Source of the DNA: Alphaproteobacteria bacterium
GTDB taxonomy: Bacteria; Pseudomonadota; Alphaproteobacteria; Rhizobiales; Hyphomicrobiaceae
Assembly: GCA_005888525.1 (NCBI GenBank)
Contig: VBAB01000169.1
Span: 1 to 7,780, forward strand
Length of the DNA: 7,780 nt
Direction of reading: 5' to 3'
Each line of letters opens with the position of its first letter. Positions within the stretch are counted from its first letter, which is position 1. Positions 1-5,093 of this stretch are shown one piece after another. The position numbers were made by a program, and so were the translations under genes. Under the pieces are notes generated by a model that was not told the origin of the DNA, made no database searches, and saw nothing but the letters and a program-made list of their open reading frames with translations.

Positions 1-13
1 TTGTTCGCTTTGA

Positions 14-202
14 ACCAGGCGACAGCCGGCTCCAGGCGTCGTCTGCTGCCTCCTTGCGGTAGCTCGGCCAATAATCGGCGTGGAAGCCGTGTGGGGCAGC
101 AGGGTGGATCTGTGGTGGCGAGGCGAACTCGACGGCTACGTCAGCCGCCTGCTCAGCGGGCCAGAGCGCGCGCGACTGCCAGCAGCCGAGGGCAACCCGT
201 AG
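14..202 (+). other. Unidentified open frame at left edge, possible gene end or remnant
   Basis: The second forward frame is open from just after a TGA at 11-13 to a TAG at 200-202. Its last 40 residues have a balanced, protein-like composition (for example VDLWWRGELDGYVSRLLSG). No ATG is present; the only plausible start is GTG at 80, with no clear ribosome binding site. A second frame, open from base 3 to a TAG at 60-62, reads VRFEPGDSRLQASSAASLR and could instead be the real end of a gene entering from the left. I do not recognise either product. The frame converges on the emrA stop 21 bases away. It could be a frameshifted gene end, a remnant, or non-coding GC-rich sequence. Confidence 0.25.
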
Positions 203-223
203 CGAGGCTCAGAACGTTTGGCG

Positions 224-1333
224 TCACGGCCTGGCAGCGGCCGCCGTACCGCCGCCGAAGATGCTGGACAGGTTGCGCGAGCGCTGCGTATCGATGCTGA
301 CCCACGCCGTCATGCCGGCGCGCAGCGCGGGCTCGCCCTGGCGCTCGATCAGCCGCAGCCGCACCGGGAGGCGCTGCACCACTTTCACCCAGTTGCCCGA
401 GGCGTTCTGCGGCGGGAGGATGGCGAACTCGGCACCCGTTGCGGGGCTGATGCTCTCGACCTCCGCGTCCCAGGTGATGTCGGGGTAGATGTCGAGCACC
501 ACCGTACCCTTCTGGCCGACCACCACGTTGGTGAGGTCCGTCTCCTTGAAATTGGCCTCCACCCACGGCCGGCGGTCGCTGACGATGGAGAACAGCGGCG
601 TCTGCGCCTTGATCTGCTCGCCCGGCTGCAGCTTGAAGTTCACCACCACGCCGGCGCGCGGCGCCTTGATCTCGGTGTAGGCCAGATCAAGGGCGGCCCG
701 ATCCCGCAACGCCATCTTCTCCCGAACGGCGGCATAGCTGTCAGTCGGCCGCTCGGGGTTGCCGCCAAGCGCGGCCTCCACGCGGGCAATGCGCTCGCGC
801 AGCATGCTGACCCGATCGCGTGCCTGCAGCGCCTCGCTGTCGGCCAGCTCGATCTTGGTCGCCGGGCTCACGCCCCGCTCCGCCAAGTCGTGCTGACGCT
901 TGGCCTGGACCTCGAGATAGAGCATCCGGCTCTGGGCTTCCTTGTGCTCGGCTTTGCTCTCGCGCAGGCTCACCTTCAGCTGCTCAATCGCCGAGCGCGC
1001 CGAGTCGAGCTCCGCCTCGGCCTTGGCGAGCGCCAGCCGGTAAGGCTCCGGATCGAGGCGCACGAGCACCTCGCCCTGCGCGACCGTTGCATGATCGCGG
1101 ATCGTGAGCGCGGCTATGCGGCCCTGCACCTCGCTGGCGATCTGGGCGATGTCGGCCTTCACGTAGGCGTTCTCGGTCGAGGCATAGCGCCCGCCCTGTA
1201 GCCAGAACGTCAGGGCGGCAATGATTACAAGCGCCGGCACCGCGATGAGGAGGATCGGCCGCATGTTCCTGCGCCAATCGAACATGGCGGGAAGCGCGCG
1301 AGATCGGAGCAGGCGCAGCGATGCCATCGTCAT
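224..1333 (-). CDS. emrA: EmrA/HlyD-type membrane fusion protein of a multidrug efflux pump
   Basis: This 369-residue periplasmic adaptor would link an inner-membrane DHA2 transporter to an outer-membrane channel for drug export. A short cytoplasmic N-terminus is followed by one membrane anchor at about residues 26-46. The first half of the lipoyl-like domain (about 60-97) comes next, then a coiled-coil hairpin rich in A, E, K and R (about 98-215), the second lipoyl half (about 220-255) and a beta-barrel region. The signature LPPQNASGNWVKVVQRLPVR at 306-325 is characteristic of EmrA-type adaptors. The length fits the family (about 350-400). The ATG was chosen because it overlaps the stop of the MarR gene as ATGA. 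No Shine-Dalgarno is visible, so translation is probably coupled. The same frame stays open upstream to 1765, but that part overlaps marR and is not coding. The partner EmrB is divergent rather than downstream. Confidence 0.93.
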   Translation of the reverse strand: MTMASLRLLRSRALPAMFDWRRNMRPILLIAVPALVIIAALTFWLQGGRYASTENAYVKADIAQIASEVQGRIAALTIRDHATVAQGEVLVRLDPEPYRLALAKAEAELDSARSAIEQLKVSLRESKAEHKEAQSRMLYLEVQAKRQHDLAERGVSPATKIELADSEALQARDRVSMLRERIARVEAALGGNPERPTDSYAAVREKMALRDRAALDLAYTEIKAPRAGVVVNFKLQPGEQIKAQTPLFSIVSDRRPWVEANFKETDLTNVVVGQKGTVVLDIYPDITWDAEVESISPATGAEFAILPPQNASGNWVKVVQRLPVRLRLIERQGEPALRAGMTAWVSIDTQRSRNLSSIFGGGTAAAARP

Positions 1334-1872
1334 GGGGCGACCAACTCGTCTTCCGCAACGGCCTGGCGAACGGCCGGCTTGCTCCTGGCGCGCATCGCGT
1401 CGCGGTCGCCGTTCTTCGCTCTGAGTTGCGGGGCGGGATTGTCGGCAATCTCGACCAGCCTCGACTTGATGCGGCCCAGAAGCTTGAAAAGCTGACCGGC
1501 CTCCCGCTGCGAAAGATCTGAGAGCGCGTCGTCGACGGTTGCCTCGGCGATACGCCAGATGCGCTTGTGCACGCGCTCGGCTTCGGTGGTGAGATAGACA
1601 CGATTGATGCGCCGGTCCCCGGCCTGGGCGCGGCGCTCGACCCAGCCCTTGGCCTCGAGGCGATCGATTAGCCGCCCTGCCGTCGCCTTCTCGACCTCCA
1701 TCATGTCGGCGAGTTCCGACTGGGAAGCGCCCGGACGCCGGTGCAACCGGGTCAGCACCAGCCACTGCGCACGCGTGAGGCCGAGCTTGCGCACGCGCCG
1801 ATCGAACACCGTGCGCATCAGCCGAGCGACATCGGAAATCAGGAAGCCGATAGGTTCATCAGGACTCGACAT
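1330..1872 (-). CDS. MarR-family transcriptional regulator
   Basis: This 180-residue winged-helix regulator is probably the local repressor of the efflux genes. A helical dimerisation segment occupies about residues 8-45. The helix-turn-helix is at about 48-80 (QSELADMMEVEKATAGRLID, then RLEAKGWVERR). The wing contains the conserved DRR at 86-88 followed by INRVYLT. C-terminal dimerisation helices run to about 143. The last 35 or so residues form a charged extension beyond the usual family length of 140-150. Its stop overlaps the emrA start (ATGA). The start codon has no upstream Shine-Dalgarno, and a TATAGT hexamer lies only five bases upstream, so the transcript may be leaderless. MarR regulators of this layout usually repress themselves and the linked transporter and respond to small aromatic or phenolic ligands; the ligand cannot be read from sequence. 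Confidence 0.93.
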   Translation of the reverse strand: MSSPDEPIGFLISDVARLMRTVFDRRVRKLGLTRAQWLVLTRLHRRPGASQSELADMMEVEKATAGRLIDRLEAKGWVERRAQAGDRRINRVYLTTEAERVHKRIWRIAEATVDDALSDLSQREAGQLFKLLGRIKSRLVEIADNPAPQLRAKNGDRDAMRARSKPAVRQAVAEDELVAP

Positions 1873-1877
1873 GCCGA

Positions 1878-1883
1878 ACTATA
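1878..1883 (-). promoter_or_regulatory. Possible -10 element of a leaderless marR-emrA transcript
   Basis: On the minus strand the hexamer TATAGT (five of six matches to TATAAT) ends five bases before the marR ATG, so transcription would begin at or next to the start codon. No Shine-Dalgarno precedes that ATG, which agrees with a leaderless message. The matching -35 region is poor and lies inside the palindrome at 1901-1927. Confidence 0.3.
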
Positions 1884-1900
1884 GCGTGGCCCCGAGGTCG

Positions 1901-1927
1901 TAAGCTAGGCTATGATCGCATAACTTA
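1901..1927. promoter_or_regulatory. Imperfect palindrome, probable MarR operator
   Basis: The half-sites TAAGcTAgGCtAT and ATcGCaTAaCTTA flank a central G at 1914, and 10 of 13 base pairs are symmetric. A smaller symmetric core, TATG-atcg-CATA, lies at 1911-1922. The site is in the only gap between the divergent marR-emrA and emrB units. It contains the TATGAT hexamer (1911-1916), a candidate -10 of emrB, and overlaps the expected -35 of marR. Binding there would block both promoters, the usual MarR arrangement. The symmetry is seen directly; the protein that binds is inferred from position. Confidence 0.6.
1911..1916 (+). promoter_or_regulatory. Candidate -10 element of emrB
   Basis: TATGAT matches five of six positions of TATAAT and would start transcription near 1923, giving a leader of about 30 bases. 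No good -35 is visible at the usual distance, so the promoter may be weak or need an activator. It lies inside the probable MarR operator. Confidence 0.35.
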
Positions 1928-1934
1928 CCTTTGT

Positions 1935-1950
1935 TCGAGGCATGCCCCGA
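1935..1950. repeat. Inverted repeat in the emrB ribosome-binding region
   Basis: TCGaGGCATGCCcCGA has seven of eight symmetric pairs around a perfect GGCATGCC core, and ends two bases before the emrB ATG at 1953. A related half-conserved copy, TCGaCATGcCGA at 1866-1877, spans the marR start codon. They could be a secondary operator pair or a weak hairpin over the emrB translation start; with 16 bases, chance is also possible. Confidence 0.3.
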
Positions 1951-1952
1951 GG

Positions 1953-3476
1953 ATGGACGCCGACCGATCCGCCGAAAGCCTGTCTCCGGCTCAGCGCTAT
2001 ATGATTCTGGCGACCGTGGTGCTGGGCGCTTCCCTCTATTCCACGGCGCTGCTGACCACCTCGACCATCCTGCCGCAAATGCAGGGCGCCATGTCGGCCA
2101 CCCAGGACGAGATCGCCTGGGCGATGACCTTCAACATCCTGGCGACCGCCGTGGTGACGCCGATGACCGGGTGGCTGGTCGCCCGCTTCGGCAGCAAGCG
2201 GGTAATGACCTTGGGAATCCTGAGCTTTTCGATCGCCACGTTCCTGTGCGGGCTTTCCCAGACCCTGGATGCCCTGGTGGTGTGGCGCATCGTCCAGGGT
2301 GCCGCCGGCGCGCCGGTTGTGCCGTTGTCGCAAACCATCCTGCTCAACTCGTTTCCACGCCGGCAGCACCCCATGGTGCTGTCGATGTTCGGCATGGCGG
2401 TCGGCGTGGCTCCCGTGATCGGCCCGGTGCTCGGCGGCTACCTCGCGGAGGCCTACACTTGGCGTTGGGCGTTTCACATGCTGGTGCCGGTCGGGCTGGT
2501 GGCATTCGTGGGCCTGCGCTTCGCACTGCCCGCCGACACCGAGGGCTCGCGAATCCAGCTGGACTGGACCGGTTTCCTGTCGCTCGCGGCCGCCATGGCC
2601 GCGGTGCAACTCGTATTGGCTCGCGGCGTACGGCTCGACTGGTTCGATTCGACCGAGATCATCGTCGAATGCCTGGTGGCGGCACTCGCCTTCTACGTGT
2701 TCATCGTGCACTGTCTCATGACCAAAGCGCCGTTCCTCAACTTGCGGCTGCTGGCGGACCGCAACTATGCCATCGGCCTGGTGCTGGTGACGATCTACGG
2801 CATGCTCAACTTCACGCCCATGGTGCTGCTGCCGCCGCTCTTGCAGCAGCATGCCGGCTTTCCCGACGCGCTGGTGGGCCAAGTGATAGGCTGCCGCGGC
2901 CTGGGGATGACCATTGGTTTCCTGATGGCGGGATTGACCAGCAGGCTAGACCCACGCATCGGCATGAGCGCCGGCTTTCTCATGCAGGTCGCCTCGGGGC
3001 TTTGGATGCTGACGTTCGACCTCAACGTCACCATGGACATCCTGGTCTGGAACAGCCTGATCCAGGGGTTCTCAGTCGGCCTCATCTGGGTGCCACTGTC
3101 GGTGGTTGCCTTCGACACCTTGGCGCCGAGCGACCGCGCCGAGGCTGCTTCCGTCTTCCACCTGCTTCGCAATATCGGTTCGAGCTTCTTCATCTCGCTG
3201 TCCATTGCCGAGATCGTGCGGGCGACGGGGGCGAACTACAGCCGCATGACGGAGATGGTCTCGCCCTACAACACGACACTTTCCCTGCCGTGGGTCACAG
3301 GCGCGTGGGATTTCGGCACCGTTGCGGGCCTTGCCAAAGTCGCCAAGGAGATCACGCGCCAGGCGGCGATGATCGGCTACCTGAACGCTTTCATGATGTA
3401 CGCAGCGGTGTCCGCAGTGGGGCTGGTGCTCGTCCTGGTGGTCCGGCGCAGGAAGAGCACCCTGGCGCGCGCCTGA
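1953..3476 (+). CDS. emrB: EmrB/QacA-type DHA2 multidrug efflux transporter, 14-helix MFS
   Basis: This 507-residue inner-membrane proton antiporter would export drugs or toxic organic compounds with EmrA. Hydrophobic helices begin at about residue 17 and recur to residue 497, consistent with the 14-helix DHA2 layout. MFS motif A is seen as GWLVARFGSKRVM (73-85), after helix 2. The antiporter motif C is seen as GVAPVIGPVLGGYL (151-164), followed by the EmrB-typical YTWRWAFHM. LLRNIGSSFF at 404-413 matches a conserved DHA2 segment. Length is normal for the family (about 500-515). ATG 1953 gives the expected short N-terminus; the nearest Shine-Dalgarno-like CGAGG (1936-1940) is 12 bases upstream, and a second lies too close. 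It is divergent from marR-emrA and shares their control region. No confident terminator follows. Confidence 0.94.
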   Translation: MDADRSAESLSPAQRYMILATVVLGASLYSTALLTTSTILPQMQGAMSATQDEIAWAMTFNILATAVVTPMTGWLVARFGSKRVMTLGILSFSIATFLCGLSQTLDALVVWRIVQGAAGAPVVPLSQTILLNSFPRRQHPMVLSMFGMAVGVAPVIGPVLGGYLAEAYTWRWAFHMLVPVGLVAFVGLRFALPADTEGSRIQLDWTGFLSLAAAMAAVQLVLARGVRLDWFDSTEIIVECLVAALAFYVFIVHCLMTKAPFLNLRLLADRNYAIGLVLVTIYGMLNFTPMVLLPPLLQQHAGFPDALVGQVIGCRGLGMTIGFLMAGLTSRLDPRIGMSAGFLMQVASGLWMLTFDLNVTMDILVWNSLIQGFSVGLIWVPLSVVAFDTLAPSDRAEAASVFHLLRNIGSSFFISLSIAEIVRATGANYSRMTEMVSPYNTTLSLPWVTGAWDFGTVAGLAKVAKEITRQAAMIGYLNAFMMYAAVSAVGLVLVLVVRRRKSTLARA

Positions 3477-3490
3477 CCGCAAATCGGCGC

Positions 3491-3543
3491 AAGGCTAGGG
3501 CCTTGAGAAATGAGGCAAAAGGCCCGGAATATTGACCCCGGGC
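3491..3543 (+). terminator. Weak hairpins after emrB, possible terminator
   Basis: Two short stem-loops follow the emrB stop: AAGGC/GCCTT (3491-3495 with 3500-3504, four-base loop) and GCCCGG/CCGGGC (3522-3527 with 3538-3543, ten-base loop). Neither is followed by a T-run, so intrinsic termination is doubtful; they may only stabilise the 3' end. Confidence 0.25.
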
Positions 3544-3573
3544 TCCACTAGGGTCCCAGCACACACGCGCAAG

Positions 3574-3587
3574 TTGTGTACAATGTA
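3574..3587. promoter_or_regulatory. Operator-like AT-rich site in the emrB-carD gap
   Basis: TTGTGTACAATGTA stands out from GC-rich surroundings. Its first ten bases are symmetric in four of five pairs and resemble the TTGTATACAA type of site bound by some GntR-family repressors. TACAAT (3579-3584) also resembles a -10 hexamer, but no -35 fits. No GntR gene is in view, so the assignment is a guess from pattern alone. Confidence 0.2.
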
Positions 3588-3654
3588 TTCAACGCCAATA
3601 ACGCGCATTTAAGCATCCCCCACGCCCACGCGCGCGACAGAGAGGTCCTGGCGC

Positions 3655-3683
3655 TTCAAAGTGCGTGAAGTTTGTGTTATAGT
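3655..3683 (+). promoter_or_regulatory. Sigma70-like promoter upstream of carD
   Basis: TTCAAA (four of six matches to TTGACA) is separated by exactly 17 bases from TATAGT (five of six matches to TATAAT). This is the best housekeeping-type promoter I can see in the window. Transcription would start near 3690, about 300 bases before the carD start codon, so it drives either a long carD leader or a separate small RNA. Confidence 0.55.
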
Positions 3684-3689
3684 GCGTTT

Positions 3690-3991
3690 GGTTGGTGTCG
3701 GCATGAACAAAGTCGGAACCGAGATCCGCGTGTGAACGCGGTATCCCTGCGCAACGGTGCTCCACCGCATCGAGACCAAAGGATCTACGCGCAGTTTGGG
3801 CAGCCAAGCCATACAACGACGGCGTGAGGGCCTGGTGGTGCTGATGCATCACCGCCAGGAAAGCGGCCGAGATGGGAGGAGGACGACCGGCGAGCCGGCA
3901 GCCCGCGCTTTTGTGCGCCTCGTTGCCGAAGATGAAAGCATAGCGTGTGGAATAGAGAAATACAACCTTAGGTCAGAGTGAGACGAGCGAC
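3690..3991 (+). ncRNA. Hairpin-rich region before carD: structured 5' leader or small RNA
   Basis: Between the promoter and carD several stems are visible. GAT-CCGCG pairs with CGCGG-t-ATC, with one bulged T, near 3723-3745. CTGCGC (3747-3752) pairs with GCGCAG (3789-3794) and encloses a CGGTG-CTC-CACCG hairpin. A ten-pair stem joins 3831-3840 and 3850-3859 around a nine-base loop. CGGCA...GCGC pairs with GCGC...TGCCG across 3896-3928. No hairpin with a T-run ends the region, which favours a leader continuing into carD over a free small RNA. I found no RNase P, tmRNA, SRP or 6S signature that I could defend. The reading frame at 3757-3981 is a weaker alternative explanation. The pairings are seen directly; the RNA itself is inferred. 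Confidence 0.35.
3703..3735 (+). CDS. Possible leader peptide ORF (10 residues)
   Basis: A short frame begins 13 or so bases after the predicted transcript start and encodes MNKVGTEIRV. Its TGA falls in the loop of the CCGCG/CGCGG hairpin. There is only a weak ribosome binding site (GGTTGGTG). The placement resembles that of a regulatory leader peptide, but a frame this short can easily arise by chance. Confidence 0.15.
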   Translation: MNKVGTEIRV

Positions 3992-5065
3992 ATGGTACGG
4001 AAAGCGACCAGCAACAAGAGCGCGGCAAAGAAGGCTGACGCGAAGAAGCATGCGGCGCCAAAGGCTGCTGCTCGCTCCTCTCCGTCCTCGGCCAAGACTG
4101 TGCCGCGCAGGGCGCAGCCCGCAAATGTCCATGCCAAAAGTGGGAGCAAGCCGGCAGCCAAGACCGATCAGGTCAACAAGGTGGCGGCGAAGAAGCCGTC
4201 GCCCCAGGCAAAGGCGGCGGTGGTCAAGCCAGCGGTGGTCAAGCCGATCTCTGCAAAGACGCAAGCCAAGCCAGTTGTCGCCGCCAAGCCCGTCGCCGGC
4301 CAGCCGGCTGCAAGGATGAAGCCGGTGCCGCCGAAGGCCGTCCTGTCCCACGCGCCCGCCGGATCGCAGAGGGTTCCGACCACCGCGGCGAGGCAGTTCG
4401 GCCAAGCGGCCGCTGCGCTCGCCGCTCCCAAGGCTGCTGCCCAGAAGGCGATGCTGTCGCGCCAGCAGCCGGCCCCGAGCAAGCAGGCAGCCGCCGCTGT
4501 CGCCGCCGCCAAGAAACCAGTCAACCAGCGGCACGGCTTCAAGACCAACGAGTGGATCGTCTATCCGGCGCACGGCGTCGGGCGCATCGTCGGCATCGAG
4601 GAGCAGGAGATCGCCGGCATGTCGCTGGAGCTCTTCGTCATCACGTTCGAGAAGGACAAGATGACGCTGAGGGTGCCGACCGGCAAGTCGGCCAGCGTCG
4701 GCATGCGCAAGCTCGCCGAGGAAGGCATAGTCAGGCGCGCCATGGAGACCCTCAAGGGAAGGGCGCGGATCAAGCGCACCATGTGGAGCCGCCGCGCGCA
4801 GGAGTACGAGGCGAAAATCAACTCGGGTGACCTCGTCGCCATCGCCGAGGTGGTGCGCGATCTCTACCGCTCGGAGAGCCAGCCCGAGCAGTCCTACTCC
4901 GAGCGCCAGCTGTACGAGGCGGCGCTGGATCGGATGGCACGCGAGATCGCCGCGGTCGAGAAGCTCGACGAGCGGGGTGCCGTCCAGCGCATCACCGAGG
5001 TACTCTCCAAGAGCGCCAAGGGACGTCGAATCGCCGCCGAGGAGGCCGAAGTCAAGGCCGCCTGA
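3992..5065 (+). CDS. carD: CarD/CdnL-family RNA polymerase-binding regulator with long basic N-terminal tail
   Basis: CarD proteins bind the RNA polymerase beta subunit and stabilise the open complex at promoters, notably rRNA promoters. In this 357-residue protein the conserved module begins near residue 180. The polymerase-interacting domain (about 182-245) contains VYPAHGVGRIVGIEEQEIAG and KDKMTLRVPT. The helical DNA-binding part (about 246-340) contains KRTMWSRRAQEYEAKINSGD, with the Trp (265) that in characterised CarD proteins wedges at the edge of the transcription bubble. Residues 1-176 form a low-complexity tail rich in Ala, Lys and Pro with 27 Lys, 8 Arg and only 2 acidic residues. 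It resembles histone H1 tails and contains a tandem 15-base repeat. Stand-alone CarD is about 160-170 residues. ATG 3992 has only a weak Shine-Dalgarno. Translation from the first ATG is supported by uninterrupted tail composition through to the domain. Confidence 0.93.
   Translation: MVRKATSNKSAAKKADAKKHAAPKAAARSSPSSAKTVPRRAQPANVHAKSGSKPAAKTDQVNKVAAKKPSPQAKAAVVKPAVVKPISAKTQAKPVVAAKPVAGQPAARMKPVPPKAVLSHAPAGSQRVPTTAARQFGQAAAALAAPKAAAQKAMLSRQQPAPSKQAAAAVAAAKKPVNQRHGFKTNEWIVYPAHGVGRIVGIEEQEIAGMSLELFVITFEKDKMTLRVPTGKSASVGMRKLAEEGIVRRAMETLKGRARIKRTMWSRRAQEYEAKINSGDLVAIAEVVRDLYRSESQPEQSYSERQLYEAALDRMAREIAAVEKLDERGAVQRITEVLSKSAKGRRIAAEEAEVKAA
4217..4245 (+). repeat. Tandem 15-base repeat in the carD tail
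   Basis: GCGGTGGTCAAGCC occurs at 4217-4230 and again at 4232-4245, a 15-base period encoding AVVKP twice. It suggests the basic tail grows or shrinks by in-frame slippage. Confidence 0.8.
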
Positions 5066-5093
5066 CGCATTTGCGTACCTCGACGGCAATCAA

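Noticed and set aside
218..1201. Long plus-strand frame (327 residues) opposite emrA
   Set aside because: It lies antisense to a clear EmrA gene and is rich in His, Arg, Leu and Ala as expected of an antisense shadow in GC-rich DNA.
1942..2004. Short frame MPRGWTPTDPPKACLRLSAI overlapping the emrB start
   Set aside because: It has no ribosome binding site of its own and is out of frame with emrB; most likely a chance ATG.
1905..2882. Minus-strand frame opposite emrB
   Set aside because: Gln/His/Arg-rich antisense shadow with no domain-like pattern.
1931..3535. Plus-strand frame of 534 residues over the emrB region
   Set aside because: It is the neighbouring frame of emrB, with Arg/Gly/His-rich composition and no membrane helices, while the 1953 frame gives a full MFS protein.
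3690..3930. Identity as 6S RNA, RNase P RNA, tmRNA or SRP RNA
   Set aside because: The signature sequences and the closing terminal stem expected for these RNAs could not be found; only generic hairpins are visible.
3757..3981. 74-residue GTG-initiated frame directly before carD
   Set aside because: It has no ribosome binding site, no recognisable domain and an Arg-rich composition, and it overlaps strong hairpins. A structured RNA explains the region at least as well. Its end ten bases before carD keeps it open as a possibility.
3968..5089. Minus-strand frame of 373 residues opposite carD
   Set aside because: Leu/Arg/Gly-rich low complexity is the antisense reading of the K/A/P-rich CarD tail and domain.
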